A stretch of DNA of 64,000 nucleotides from an uncultured Pelagibacteraceae bacterium (GCA_902532195.1 CACAHE010000003.1:47307-111306); one strand, 5' to 3'; counted from the stretch's first letter, positions 48,445-58,334 are shown. A program made the numbers and translations. Notes: generated by a model from the sequence alone, not told the origin.

Positions 48445-48873
48445 TTAAGATTTTTTTTTGACACCATATAATTCTAATTTATGGTCTACTAATTTGTAAC
48501 CATATTTTTGAGCAACTTTTTCTTGAAGTTTTTCTATTTCTTCATCTACAAATTCTATAATTTCACCAGTTTTAATATCAATAAGATGATCATGGTGACT
48601 TTCACTAAGTTCTTCGTATCTGGCTTTACCACCCTTGAAATCATGTTTTGTTATAATGCCCGATTCTTCAAAAAGTTTTACTGTTCTATAAACTGTTGCA
48701 ATACTAATTTTAGGATCTATTTTTATAACTCTTTTATACAACTCATCTACATCTGGATGATCCGACTCTCCGTAGGTTAACTTAGACTCGCCCATTACTT
48801 TAGCAATGATTTTTCTTTGCTCAGTAAGTTTAACACCCTTAGATATACATTTTTGCTGTATTGTTTGTGACAT
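48445..48873 (-). CDS. fur: Fur-family regulator (Fur/Mur type)
   Basis: 142 residues. The winged helix includes GVKLTEQRKIIAKVM and the recognition helix PKISIATVYRTVKLFEESGII; the metal site is in ESHHDHLIDIKTGEIIEFVDEEIE. The C-terminal CxxC zinc pairs are missing, as in alphaproteobacterial Fur/Mur, which may respond to manganese rather than iron. It sits between tsaB and miaB, its usual alphaproteobacterial place. It is clearly distinct from Irr at 33 kb, so this cell has at least two Fur paralogs. Confidence 0.92.
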   Translation of the reverse strand: MSQTIQQKCISKGVKLTEQRKIIAKVMGESKLTYGESDHPDVDELYKRVIKIDPKISIATVYRTVKLFEESGIITKHDFKGGKARYEELSESHHDHLIDIKTGEIIEFVDEEIEKLQEKVAQKYGYKLVDHKLELYGVKKKS

Positions 48874-48882
48874 AATTCTATT

Positions 48883-49260
48883 TTAACTTGAATATATAGG
48901 TTTAATCAAATTTTTTTTCAACACCCCTTCTTTATATAAATTTAATATTTCTTTATAATCTTTGTCAAATATTTGATCAGAGCTAAATCCATATAAATCA
49001 ATGTTATTTGTTGTACAAAGTGCTTTAGCTACTGAAATAGATATTCTTATACCTGAAAACTTACCTGGACCTTGATTTATAAATATATTTTTTACATTTT
49101 TAATTTTTATCTTTTTTTCTTCAAAAAATTTAAATAGTAACTGTGTAAATTTATCAAAATTTTCTCTATCGTTTGGAAATTCACTAGTATATGATTCATC
49201 TTCAGATATGATTTTAAATAAAATTTTATCTTTTGCTGCATCAATAATTAAATTATTCAT
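48883..49260 (-). CDS. tsaB: Short TsaB-like tRNA t6A protein
   Basis: 125 residues from ATG 49260 (MNNLIIDAAKDKIL); an upstream in-frame start at 49308 has no support. IFINQGPGKFSGIRISISVAKALCTTNNIDLYGFSSDQIF is the conserved TsaB motif (usually GPGSFTGLRIGL) in the N-terminal half of the ASKHA fold. The protein then ends after LIKPIYSS, resembling the normal extreme C terminus (PxYLR). Full TsaB is about 200-230 residues, so most of the second lobe is missing. TsaB supports TsaD in making t6A in tRNA. Its first 53 bp overlap the divergent deacetylase gene. Confidence 0.8.
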   Translation of the reverse strand: MNNLIIDAAKDKILFKIISEDESYTSEFPNDRENFDKFTQLLFKFFEEKKIKIKNVKNIFINQGPGKFSGIRISISVAKALCTTNNIDLYGFSSDQIFDKDYKEILNLYKEGVLKKNLIKPIYSS

Positions 49261-50266
49261 AATTTTTTTATTTATTGCTAATAGTAATGCAGATGAGAAT
49301 AATATCAAATACTATTCAAAAGATCAGGGAACACTTGCATTAATGTATCATAGATTTGAAGAAAATAAATATCCATCAACAAATATTCGAATGGAAGTAT
49401 TTAAAAATCAAATTGAAATCATAAAAAGAAAAAATATAGATTTTGTTAGTCTTAACGAATTTAATGATAAATTTAAAAATCCTAAAGATCATAAAAAAAT
49501 TTTATTAACAATAGATGATGCTTTCCAATCGTTCTATGAAAATGCTTGGCCATATTTAAAAAAAAATAAAATTCCATTTATTTTATTTGTATCTACTGAG
49601 CCAGTAGGAAAACCTGGTTATATGACTTGGAAACAAATAAAAGAAATTGAAAAAGAAAATTTTGCAACTATTGGAAATCACTCTCATTCTCATGAATATT
49701 TAGTTGATTTTAGTTTTGATCATTTCAAAAATGACATTGATAAATCAATTGTAATTTTTAAAAAAGAGTTAGGCTACAATCCTATTTATTTTTCATACCC
49801 GTTTGGGGAGTACAGTCTAAAACAAAAAAAATATATAAGTAAAAATTTTAAGTATGCCTTTGGTCAAAATTCAGGGGTGATAGATATTAATAAAGATAAA
49901 TATGAACTACCAAGATTTCCAATAAATGAGAAATATGGAGATTTAGAAAGATTCAAATTTCTAATAAATTTATTACCTTTTCAATTTAAAAATTTTTTTC
50001 CAGAAAATAAATTAGTTTCTAAAAATAATAATCCACCTGAAATGGTAGTTGAATTTTTTGATAAACAACAAAATATTGATAAAATTAATTGTTTTTCTAA
50101 TGAAGGAAATAAATGGGAAAAATCTAATATTGAAATAAAAGATAATAAACTGTTTGTTAAATTCAGAGAAAAATTTAATTTTAGAAGAGGAAGAATAAAC
50201 TGTTCGTTAAATGATGTTGATGGATGGAGATGGTTTGGTTTTCAATTTACTGTAAAAATAGATTAA
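49208..50266 (+). CDS. Exported polysaccharide deacetylase-family protein
   Basis: 352 residues. A signal peptide (MILNKILSFAASIIKLFIIFLFIANSNA) precedes a NodB-like domain: LALMYHRFEENKYPSTNIRMEVFKNQI, ILLTIDDAFQSFYENAWPYL (catalytic Asp-Asp), IGNHSHSHEYL (metal-binding His pair) and YFSYPFGEYS. The C-terminal 90 residues form an extra region. It should remove N-acetyl groups from a cell-envelope polysaccharide. No other start exists after 49208 before the catalytic domain, so the gene overlaps the 5' end of the divergent tsaB by 53 bp. It converges with the Bax-like gene, sharing a TTAA stop. Confidence 0.82.
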   Translation: MILNKILSFAASIIKLFIIFLFIANSNADENNIKYYSKDQGTLALMYHRFEENKYPSTNIRMEVFKNQIEIIKRKNIDFVSLNEFNDKFKNPKDHKKILLTIDDAFQSFYENAWPYLKKNKIPFILFVSTEPVGKPGYMTWKQIKEIEKENFATIGNHSHSHEYLVDFSFDHFKNDIDKSIVIFKKELGYNPIYFSYPFGEYSLKQKKYISKNFKYAFGQNSGVIDINKDKYELPRFPINEKYGDLERFKFLINLLPFQFKNFFPENKLVSKNNNPPEMVVEFFDKQQNIDKINCFSNEGNKWEKSNIEIKDNKLFVKFREKFNFRRGRINCSLNDVDGWRWFGFQFTVKID

Positions 50267-51393
50267 ATTATTTTTTTTAATTTTTCACTAGTAGGTAATA
50301 ATTGAGAATCGTCGAAATCATTTAAAGAATTTTGTTTAATTATTTTAATTAAAATTTCAGTGTATTCATCTCCTGTTTCAGCATATTTATCTAGAAATCT
50401 AACCAGTTCTAAACTATTAAGTTCTCCATAATTATCTCTTTGGATAGCCCTTGCTTCTCTAAAACCTTTATAGCTTGAATGTGTATTAAGATTTCTTTGA
50501 TAAGCTCTTACAGATGCTTGCAGAACTTTAAATTTCATAACTTTGTGAGATGAATCTGAATCTGATTTTGCAGGTTTAATTCCTTCACCTGAATAAGTCC
50601 ACTGACCAAATAATGCATTTCCCTCTAAAGCAAATCTTGATGTTCCCCATCCAGTTTCTTTTGCTGCTTGTGCAATTGCCAATGAAACTGGAATTTCATC
50701 CATTCTAATTTTTAGTGTTGTTAAATCTCTATTTACCACACCATATTGTTTAAATTTTTTGTTTAACCAGTCTCTTTCAGATTTTGAATTATTGTTTTTA
50801 TTTAATATTACAAATAATCTTTTTCTATCTAATTTAATTATATTATTTTCCTCTAAAATAAGTGGCAATACAATCTTAATGAATAATTCTTTTCTTTTTT
50901 TTGTACTTTCGATAAATTTTATTTCTTTAGGTAATAAATCTAAAGCTATAGGTTTAACTATTTTATTTTTTCTTATATCTTTTAAATTATAATTTGTTTC
51001 TTCAAATAGTTGCTCTAATGTTGCTGCACTCAGCCTAACTGTATCATTTGATACATCATCAAAATCAAAAACATCATAGAATAAGTCCTTAAAACTAACT
51101 TTTTCTTTTTCTTCTGGTGAAAGATCCAATTCCTTACCACTCATGACTTTTTCGAAATTCATTTTTGATTTATTTTCAATAATTTCGGCAGTATAAAAAT
51201 TTTTATTATAAAATTTTACAAGCACTGGCAAAATACTAAAGAAACCAATTAGAAAGAATCCGCATGCCCCAACTAATAAAAAGTTATGAATATTTTTATT
51301 TAAAGAATTTGGAGTTTTCTTATCAATTATATAACCTTTTTTAAGTAAAATATTTCTTATTTTTGATAATGATAATTTATTAAAATTTGTCAT
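50263..51393 (-). CDS. Bax-like glucosaminidase (GH73 type), membrane-anchored
   Basis: 376 residues. A single transmembrane segment (about 38-62, FLLVGACGFFLIGFFSILPVLV) anchors a periplasmic region. The catalytic domain near the C terminus has IPVSLAIAQAAKETGWGTSRFALEGNALFGQWTY with the probable catalytic Glu, and SVRAYQRNLNTHSSYKGFREAR. This matches E. coli Bax and the glucosaminidase (mannosyl-glycoprotein endo-beta-N-acetylglucosaminidase) family, which cleaves peptidoglycan glycan strands. It stands between nfu and tsaB, which are usually adjacent, next to a polysaccharide deacetylase. Confidence 0.87.
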   Translation of the reverse strand: MTNFNKLSLSKIRNILLKKGYIIDKKTPNSLNKNIHNFLLVGACGFFLIGFFSILPVLVKFYNKNFYTAEIIENKSKMNFEKVMSGKELDLSPEEKEKVSFKDLFYDVFDFDDVSNDTVRLSAATLEQLFEETNYNLKDIRKNKIVKPIALDLLPKEIKFIESTKKRKELFIKIVLPLILEENNIIKLDRKRLFVILNKNNNSKSERDWLNKKFKQYGVVNRDLTTLKIRMDEIPVSLAIAQAAKETGWGTSRFALEGNALFGQWTYSGEGIKPAKSDSDSSHKVMKFKVLQASVRAYQRNLNTHSSYKGFREARAIQRDNYGELNSLELVRFLDKYAETGDEYTEILIKIIKQNSLNDFDDSQLLPTSEKLKKII

Positions 51394-51425
51394 TATATTT
51401 CTTATATATTTTTTTTATGAAAATT

Positions 51426-51968
51426 CTAGAGAGCAATTACGTTTTTTACTTCAGGAATGTAATGACATAGAAGATTCTGTACACCCTGTTTTAAGGTCAT
51501 TTTTGAGCTAGGACATCCTGAACAACTCCCTTGTAATTGAACTGTTACGGTTCCATTTTTAAATTCCTTAAATTTTATATCTCCACCATCTCTTTCAACA
51601 GCTGGGCGGACTTTCGTATCTAAAATTTTTATAATTTGTTTTTCAGTTTCAGAAATATCTTTATTAAATTTTTCCTCATTTTTTGAGTCAATTACAACAT
51701 CATTTCCACTTGAGTAATAATCGTTTATAAATGAAATAATAATATGTTTTAACTCTTCCCAATCTATTTTTTCATCCTTATTAACTGATATAAAATCTTC
51801 AGCTAAAAATACTCCAACAACTCCATTTACTGATAATATATTCCTAACAAGCTCATTATTAGATTTGCTCTTATCAGTGATTTCTATGGAACCGTCATTT
51901 GAAACTTTTTTATTTGGTAGAAATTTTAAAGAATTAGGGTTTGGTGTTTTTTGTGTTTGTACGAACAT
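51426..51968 (-). CDS. NfuA-like Fe-S cluster scaffold/carrier
   Basis: 180 residues. The N-terminal Nfu_N domain starts MFVQTQKTPNPNSLKFLPNK. The C-terminal NifU domain has RPAVERDGGDIKFKEF and the CxxC cluster ligands in LQGSCSGCPSSKMTLKQGVQ. It carries 4Fe-4S clusters to target proteins; the radical-SAM enzyme MiaB and the ferredoxin in this window are possible clients. Its position after trpS and before tsaB matches the alphaproteobacterial order apart from two inserted genes. Confidence 0.92.
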   Translation of the reverse strand: MFVQTQKTPNPNSLKFLPNKKVSNDGSIEITDKSKSNNELVRNILSVNGVVGVFLAEDFISVNKDEKIDWEELKHIIISFINDYYSSGNDVVIDSKNEEKFNKDISETEKQIIKILDTKVRPAVERDGGDIKFKEFKNGTVTVQLQGSCSGCPSSKMTLKQGVQNLLCHYIPEVKNVIAL

Positions 51969-52015
51969 AGTATTTATATAATCATTAAATTAATATTTTA
52001 AATAGACAATTATAC

Positions 52016-53017
52016 TTAAAAACCAATAATTTTTTTCATATCTTTAACTTTTTTTGAAGCTATAACCTCAGCTTTTTCACTTCCTGCCTTTAATATATTG
52101 TCAATAAAATTATGATCCTTTTGTAATTTATTTATTTCGTTGGATATTGGAGTAATTTTTTCAACTACTATATCGGTTAAAATTTTTTTAAATTCAGAAA
52201 AATTTTTTCCACTAAATTCTTCGATTGAAATTTGTAAACTTTGATTTTTAAAACTAGAATATATTCCTAATAAATTCTCAGCCTCAGGCCTCTTAGATAA
52301 ATCTTTTATATTATCTGGCATAGGTTTTGGGTCAGTTTTAGCTTTTCGAATTTTATTTACAATATCATCTTCACTATCTGTTAAATTAATCCTACTTAAA
52401 TTAGAAGGATCTGATTTACTCATTTTTTTTGTTCCATCTTTTAAACTCATAATCCTTGCAAAACTTTTTTGGATCAGTGGATCTGGAACTTTTAAAAAAT
52501 CCTTTACATTAAAATCTAAATTAAATTTTTGAGCAATATCCCTTGAAAGTTCTAAATGTTGTTTTTGATCTTCTCCAACTGGTACATGAGTAGAATCATA
52601 TAGCAAAATATCTGCTGCCATAAGAACAGGATAAATATATAAACCAACACTAGCTTTTTCTTTATCTTTGCCAGCCTTCTCTTTAAACTGAGTCATCCTA
52701 TTTAGCCAACCCATTCTTGCAACACAACTAAGTATCCAAGATCCTTCTGAATGTGCAGGAACTAAAGATTGATTAAATATAATACTTTTTTTATAATCTA
52801 ATCCACTTGCTAAAAAAGCTGCTGTTGTCTCCCTTATATTATTTTTTAAAATTTTAGGATCTTGTTTGACTGTAATTGCATGCAAATCTACAACGCAGTA
52901 AACACATTCATTTTCGTCTTGATTTTGAAGTTCAACAAAATTTTTAATAGCGCCTAAATAATTGCCTAAATGTAGATTTCCGGTTGGTTGTACGCCTGAG
53001 AAAATTTTTTTAACCAT
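52016..53017 (-). CDS. trpS: Tryptophanyl-tRNA synthetase
   Basis: 333 residues, class Ic synthetase. [22 protein letters not shown] carries the HIGH-like motif, [13 protein letters not shown] the tryptophan-pocket helix, and [16 protein letters not shown] the KMSKS loop. It charges tRNA-Trp. It lies 5 bp after the end of murJ, in the conserved murJ-trpS pair. Confidence 0.96.
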   Translation of the reverse strand: MVKKIFSGVQPTGNLHLGNYLGAIKNFVELQNQDENECVYCVVDLHAITVKQDPKILKNNIRETTAAFLASGLDYKKSIIFNQSLVPAHSEGSWILSCVARMGWLNRMTQFKEKAGKDKEKASVGLYIYPVLMAADILLYDSTHVPVGEDQKQHLELSRDIAQKFNLDFNVKDFLKVPDPLIQKSFARIMSLKDGTKKMSKSDPSNLSRINLTDSEDDIVNKIRKAKTDPKPMPDNIKDLSKRPEAENLLGIYSSFKNQSLQISIEEFSGKNFSEFKKILTDIVVEKITPISNEINKLQKDHNFIDNILKAGSEKAEVIASKKVKDMKKIIGF

Positions 53018-53022
53018 TATTA

Positions 53023-54552
53023 TTAATACTTTAATTTAATATCGGAAGTTTTAAAAGCTTTTGTAAGTATTGATAGCACAATATAAATGATTAAAGTTAC
53101 TATAACTAATAATATCATTGTTATTAGTTTTTTGTCACTTTCATAATTCAAATAATTAGAAAAATGGTTAATTAGTATATAAAATATATAGCTACTTAAA
53201 GCAGTAGAAGTGATTATTTTAAAAAACTTGTTTAAAAAATTATAGTTTAAAGAAAAATAACTCTTATTAATTAAAAAAATTAAAAGTAAAAAAGCATTAA
53301 ACCAAGATGATATTGTTGTTGCAATTGGAATAATTATAAAACCAATTTTATTAAAAAAATAAACACTTATTAAGATATTTATAAATACAGATATTAATGA
53401 AAATATAAATGGTGTTCTTGTATTGTGCCTTGCAAATAAAAAAGTAGAAAAAATTTTTATAAATGCAAACGCTGGCAATCCCCATGCAAAGTAAAATAGT
53501 GCTTTCGAAGAATTTTTAACACTTTCTATATCAAATGAACCATAACCAAACAAAGATGAGGTAATTTGATCTGAAGCAATCAATAAAGCTAAACAAGCTG
53601 GAAAACTTAAAAATATACTTAATTCCAGAGCTTTATTTTGAATAAAATTTATTTTATTTTTGTTATTTGTTTGTATGTATCTACTTAGATTGGGAAGAAC
53701 AACTGTCCCGATTGCAATTCCTGCTATTGCTAAATTTATTTGATAAATTCTATCTGCATAATATAGATAAGATACAGCACTTGCTTGAAAAGAAGCAATA
53801 ATAGTTCCAACTAAAATATTAATTTGTGTTACTCCAGATGAAAAAATACTTGGTAGCAATTTATTAAAAAACACTTTAACCTTAGAGTCAATTCTAAACT
53901 TTAATGAAAAACTTGGAAAATAAAATTTTTTTGAGTAATAAATTAAAAAAATTAATTGTACTAATCCAGCTAATGTTACAGCATAAGATAGCTGGTATAC
54001 TAATTCATAATTTAAATTATTTCCAAATAATAGAACAATAATTAAAAATATATTTAAAATTATAGGAGCTGCTGCTGCAACTCCAAATTTATTGTGTGAA
54101 TTTAGAATTGCTGAAAAAAAAGAAGCTAAACTTACAAAAAGTAAAAATGGAAATGTAATTCTTGTTAAACTAATTGTTGTATCTAGCTTATCTACATTAT
54201 CTTTAAATCCTGGTGCAATTAAGAATACAAACCCAGGCATAAATATTTCAATTATAAAAACTATAAAAAGAATAGATATGAAAAGTAAGTTAAATATTTT
54301 ATTAGAAAATTTTTGTGCCTTTTTTTTTCCTAATACAAGTTCTGATGAGTAGCTTGGAACAAATGCAGCATTAAATGTACCTTCAGAGAACAATCGTCTA
54401 AATGTGTTTGGTATTCTAAATGCAACAAAAAAAGCATCTGCAATTGGTCCTGAGCCAAGATAGATTGCTATCAAAACATCTCTTAAATACCCAAGTATTC
54501 TACTAATTATAGTAAAGAAACTAAATGTGCTTGTTGACTTAATTAAGTTCAT
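53023..54552 (-). CDS. murJ: Lipid II flippase MurJ
   Basis: 509 residues with about 14 hydrophobic segments. N-terminal [63 protein letters not shown] is the MurJ/MviN signature, with the essential arginines in RDV and RRLF. It moves lipid II across the inner membrane for peptidoglycan synthesis. It heads a minus-strand run followed by trpS and nfu, divergent from maeB with 50 bp between. Confidence 0.94.
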   Translation of the reverse strand: MNLIKSTSTFSFFTIISRILGYLRDVLIAIYLGSGPIADAFFVAFRIPNTFRRLFSEGTFNAAFVPSYSSELVLGKKKAQKFSNKIFNLLFISILFIVFIIEIFMPGFVFLIAPGFKDNVDKLDTTISLTRITFPFLLFVSLASFFSAILNSHNKFGVAAAAPIILNIFLIIVLLFGNNLNYELVYQLSYAVTLAGLVQLIFLIYYSKKFYFPSFSLKFRIDSKVKVFFNKLLPSIFSSGVTQINILVGTIIASFQASAVSYLYYADRIYQINLAIAGIAIGTVVLPNLSRYIQTNNKNKINFIQNKALELSIFLSFPACLALLIASDQITSSLFGYGSFDIESVKNSSKALFYFAWGLPAFAFIKIFSTFLFARHNTRTPFIFSLISVFINILISVYFFNKIGFIIIPIATTISSWFNAFLLLIFLINKSYFSLNYNFLNKFFKIITSTALSSYIFYILINHFSNYLNYESDKKLITMILLVIVTLIIYIVLSILTKAFKTSDIKLKY

Positions 54553-54602
54553 AAATCATATTAGTCTTAAAATTGCTCTAATTGTATATCTAATTACATA
54601 TA

Positions 54603-56891
54603 ATGAAAAAAAATAAAATTGAACATTATTCTGATAAAGAAGCATTAGAATTTCATAATTCAAATAAATCTGGCAAGATTGAGATAATTTCATCAAAACC
54701 TATGACTACTAAAAGAGACCTTGCTCTAGCATATTCTCCAGGGGTTGCTGCGCCAGTAAAAGCCATTTTTGAAAATCCTGATCTTGCATATGATTATACC
54801 ACTAAAGGAAATTTAGTTGCAGTAATAAGCAACGGTTCTGCTATTTTAGGATTAGGAAACCTTGGTGCAATTGCTTCCAAACCAGTAATGGAAGGTAAAG
54901 CAGTTCTTTTCAAAAGATTTGCAGATATAGACTCTATAGATCTAGAAATAGATTCAAATGATCCAGATGAAATTGTAAATTCGATAAAAAATTTTTCAAA
55001 AAGTTTTGGTGGAATTAATTTGGAAGATATCGCTGCTCCAGATTGTTTTATAATTGAAAAAAAACTTAAAAAAATTTTAGATATTCCCGTTTTCCATGAT
55101 GATCAACATGGAACAGCAATAATAACCTGTGCAGCACTAATAAATGCTTTAGACATAACTAAAAGAGATATTAAAAAAATAAAAATAGTAATTAACGGAG
55201 CTGGAGCATCAGCAATGGCATGTGCAGATCTTTTTATAATTAAAGGTGTACTTAAAAAAAATATTACGATGTTAGATAGAAAAGGAGTTATTTATAAAGG
55301 AAGAGAAAACTTGAATGAATGGAAATCTAAACATGCTACTGAAACTAAATCTAGAACATTAGATGAGGCAATTAAAGGAGCTGATGTTTTTCTTGGATTA
55401 TCTAAAGCTGGAACACTTAAAAAAGATATGGTTAAAAAAATGTCAAAGAATCCAATAATTTTTGCGTGCGCAAATCCAGATCCTGAGATTACCCCTGAAG
55501 AAATTGAAGAAGTAAGAACAGACGCAATAATTGCTACTGGTAGATCAGATTATCCAAATCAAGTAAATAATTTAATTGGATTTCCATATATTTTTAGAGG
55601 TGCTTTAGATGTAAGGGCAAAAACAATTAATGAAGAAATGAAGTTGGCTGCATCAAATGCAATAGCTGCACTGGCAAGGGAAAGAGTGCCTGATGAAGTT
55701 GTTGCTGCAATGGGAGGTGAAAGACCAAAATATGGAAAAGATTATATTATACCTTCTACATTCGATCCAAGATTGATTAGTGTAATTCCTGTTGCTGTTG
55801 CCAAAGCTGCAATAAAAAGTGGAGTTTCAAGAAAAAAAATTGAAAATTTTGAAATTTATTCTGAACAACTTAAACAAAGGTTAGATCCTTCAGTAACTAT
55901 AATGCAAGGTATCAACTCACAAATTAAGAAAACACAAAAAAAAGTAGTTTTTGTTGATGGAGAAGATGAAAATACTCTTAAAGCAGCCATAGCTTTTAAA
56001 AATAGTGGCCTAGGTATACCAATAATAGTAGCCAAAGAAAAAGTTGTAAAACAGAGATTGAAAGAGATTGGTTATAGTGAAAACTTTAATATTGAAATAG
56101 TCAATTCTACAATAAAAGAAAAAAGGGAAAAATACACAAATTTTTTATTTAAAAAATTGCATAGAGAACAGGGATTACTCGAGAGAGACTGCGATAGAAT
56201 GGTTAGAAATGATAGAGTTATTTGGGGAGCTTGTATGGTTTCATGCGGAGATGCTGATGCAATGGTTACTGGAAATACCAGAAGGTATTCACAATCACTT
56301 CAAAAAATTAAAAGGGTGGTTGATCCAAGGCCAGGTGAAATTATGTTTGGTTTAAACATGTTAGTAAATAAAGGAAGAACAGTATTTATTGCTGATACTA
56401 CCGTACATGAATATCCTTCATCATCTCAGTTGTCTGAAATAGCGATATCTTCAGCTAGAGTAGTTAGACTTTTTGGTTTTGATCCAAAAATTGCATTTTT
56501 ATCTCACTCCACTTTTGGTCAACCTATTACAAGCAGAACTAAACACATTAGAGATGCAGTTAATATATTAAAAGAAAAAAATGTTGATTTTAAATTTGAT
56601 GGAGATATGCAGCCTGATGTCGCTTTAAATGAAGAATATAAAGAATTGTATCCTTTTTCTGAAATAGTAGGTAATGCAAATGTTTTGATTATGCCTGGTC
56701 AACATAGTGCTGCGATAACTTATAAAACTTTGATGACACTAGGTGGTGCTAAAGTAATTGGTCCTTTGCTTGTTGGTTTAGGACAGGCGATAGAAATTGC
56801 ACCTTTGAGATCATCAACTTCAGATATTTTAAATTTAGCATCTGTTGCTGCATATTCTGCTGGGGTAATAGATTACAATAAAAAAAATTAA
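54603..56891 (+). CDS. maeB: NADP-dependent malic enzyme fused to phosphotransacetylase-like domain
   Basis: 762 residues, the MaeB two-domain type. The malic-enzyme part (about 1-430) has TKRDLALAYSPGVAAPVKAI, the metal/substrate block FHDDQHGTAIITCAAL and the nucleotide loop VINGAGASAMACADLF. The C-terminal part (about 440-762) resembles phosphate acetyltransferase (MVTGNTRRYSQSLQKI, IMPGQHSAAITYKTLM) but in MaeB is usually regulatory, sensing acetyl-CoA. It converts malate to pyruvate with NADPH. It stands alone on the plus strand and shares a TTAA stop with the convergent BON gene. Confidence 0.95.
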   Translation: MKKNKIEHYSDKEALEFHNSNKSGKIEIISSKPMTTKRDLALAYSPGVAAPVKAIFENPDLAYDYTTKGNLVAVISNGSAILGLGNLGAIASKPVMEGKAVLFKRFADIDSIDLEIDSNDPDEIVNSIKNFSKSFGGINLEDIAAPDCFIIEKKLKKILDIPVFHDDQHGTAIITCAALINALDITKRDIKKIKIVINGAGASAMACADLFIIKGVLKKNITMLDRKGVIYKGRENLNEWKSKHATETKSRTLDEAIKGADVFLGLSKAGTLKKDMVKKMSKNPIIFACANPDPEITPEEIEEVRTDAIIATGRSDYPNQVNNLIGFPYIFRGALDVRAKTINEEMKLAASNAIAALARERVPDEVVAAMGGERPKYGKDYIIPSTFDPRLISVIPVAVAKAAIKSGVSRKKIENFEIYSEQLKQRLDPSVTIMQGINSQIKKTQKKVVFVDGEDENTLKAAIAFKNSGLGIPIIVAKEKVVKQRLKEIGYSENFNIEIVNSTIKEKREKYTNFLFKKLHREQGLLERDCDRMVRNDRVIWGACMVSCGDADAMVTGNTRRYSQSLQKIKRVVDPRPGEIMFGLNMLVNKGRTVFIADTTVHEYPSSSQLSEIAISSARVVRLFGFDPKIAFLSHSTFGQPITSRTKHIRDAVNILKEKNVDFKFDGDMQPDVALNEEYKELYPFSEIVGNANVLIMPGQHSAAITYKTLMTLGGAKVIGPLLVGLGQAIEIAPLRSSTSDILNLASVAAYSAGVIDYNKKN

Positions 56892-57481
56892 TTTTTAATT
56901 ACTCTTAAATCTTCAACAAGCAAAATACTTGCTATTACATCTTCAACATCAGCTATCTCATTCGCTTCTTTTATAATCTCTAATTTTTCATTTTCATCTT
57001 GAGCAATTCCATAAACATAAATTTTCTTTTTGTATGTATCAACATTATAATTTACAGCACTAATTTTTTTGTTAATAAGCATCGCCGTTTTAAGCTGAGA
57101 AGTAATTAAAACATCTTTAGCAGATTGTTTAAAATTAAAATCTTCTTTAATTTTTAAATCATTTTTTACTGATCTAGTTCCTTTAGTTTCCCATACTAAT
57201 TTAGTAATTTTAAGTTTCTCTTCAGGATTATCTACCTTTCCAGTAATAAAAACTCTCCCATCTATTACCTTTGTTTTTACAGTAAGAAAATAATTTTTTT
57301 CCATAGCAACTAGTTTAGCATCTATAGTTTTATCCATAATTGAATCATCTATTTGTGTACCTAATGTTCTTGGATCATATGCAATACTAACACCTGTTCC
57401 AAAAACACCAGAAGTAGCTGCACCCACACACCCAATTAAGAGAAGAAAAGATAGAAGTGGAATAAAAATTTTAATTTTCAT
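56888..57481 (-). CDS. BON-domain outer-membrane lipoprotein (DolP/YraP-like)
   Basis: 197 residues. The lipoprotein signal ends in LLLIGC (Cys about 18). Two BON domains follow: IDAKLVAMEKNYFLTVKTKVIDGRVFITGKVDNPEEKLKI and VLITSQLKTAMLINKKISAVNYNVDTYKKKIYVYGIAQDENEKLEI. This is the DolP (YraP) architecture, which binds anionic phospholipids and supports outer-membrane integrity. It follows rsmI with an 11-bp overlap and lies near an LpoA-like gene, matching the E. coli rsmI-lpoA-yraN-diaA-dolP neighbourhood without yraN and diaA. Confidence 0.87.
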   Translation of the reverse strand: MKIKIFIPLLSFLLLIGCVGAATSGVFGTGVSIAYDPRTLGTQIDDSIMDKTIDAKLVAMEKNYFLTVKTKVIDGRVFITGKVDNPEEKLKITKLVWETKGTRSVKNDLKIKEDFNFKQSAKDVLITSQLKTAMLINKKISAVNYNVDTYKKKIYVYGIAQDENEKLEIIKEANEIADVEDVIASILLVEDLRVIKN

Positions 57482-58334
57482 TTTTTAATGATAAACAATA
57501 ATTATAAATCTCTTTTTTTGAAACGTTTTTTTCATCGCTAAAAATGTTTGTTATATCTTTAATAGTTAATTTTTTTATTAAATATTTAATTTTTTTTTTA
57601 TCTGATTCGTTTAATTTATTTGAATCTTTTCTAATGTTTCCTTTTTCGGAAAGAATTACTGTAATTTCACCTTTTAAGTTATTTTCAAATTCATTTAAAT
57701 TGCTAACTGAAGTTCTAAAGTATTCTTCGTAAAATTTTGTCATTTCTTTGCAAACTAATATTTCTCTATCAATAAAATATTTTTTTAACAAACTAATGAT
57801 TTTATTTATTTTTTTTGCTGAAATAAAAAAAACAATTGAAAAATTTAAATCAGATAAATGCTTAAAAATTTTTTCTACTTCAGATTTTTTGTCAGGAATA
57901 AAACCATTAAATAAAAATTTATCTGAAAAACCACTAATTGAAACCGCCGATGAAACTGCTGAGGGGCCAGGTATAGGAAATATATTAATATTATTTTTTA
58001 CACAAGATTCTATAAGTATTTTTCCTGGATCTGATATAGAAGGTGTACCGGCATCTGAAATTAACGATACTATTTTATTCAACTTTATAGTTTCTATTAT
58101 TTTAGAAACGTTTTTTTTTTCATTAAATTTATGGTTAGACATTAATTTTGCGCTAATATTAAAAGATAAAAATAATTTTTTTGAGACTCTGGTATCTTCA
58201 CACAAAATAAGATCTGATTTTCTTAAAATTTCTAATGCTCGATGAGAAATATCTCCAAGATTCCCTATGGGCGTAGCTACAATATACAAACCTTTTACAT
58301 TTTCTCTTGTTTTTTTGCCAGAATGTAGATTCAT
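57471..58334 (-). CDS. rsmI: 16S rRNA (cytidine-1402 2'-O)-methyltransferase
   Basis: 287 residues, tetrapyrrole-methylase fold. GLYIVATPIGNLGDISHRALEIL and LILCEDTRVSKKLF are the N-terminal signature, and SLISDAGTPSISDPGKILI plus IFPIPGPSAVSSAVSISG the SAM-binding core. It methylates C1402 of 16S rRNA. Its start is 31 bp from the divergent LpoA-like gene, and its end overlaps the BON gene by 11 bp. Confidence 0.94.
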   Translation of the reverse strand: MNLHSGKKTRENVKGLYIVATPIGNLGDISHRALEILRKSDLILCEDTRVSKKLFLSFNISAKLMSNHKFNEKKNVSKIIETIKLNKIVSLISDAGTPSISDPGKILIESCVKNNINIFPIPGPSAVSSAVSISGFSDKFLFNGFIPDKKSEVEKIFKHLSDLNFSIVFFISAKKINKIISLLKKYFIDREILVCKEMTKFYEEYFRTSVSNLNEFENNLKGEITVILSEKGNIRKDSNKLNESDKKKIKYLIKKLTIKDITNIFSDEKNVSKKEIYNYCLSLKNEN

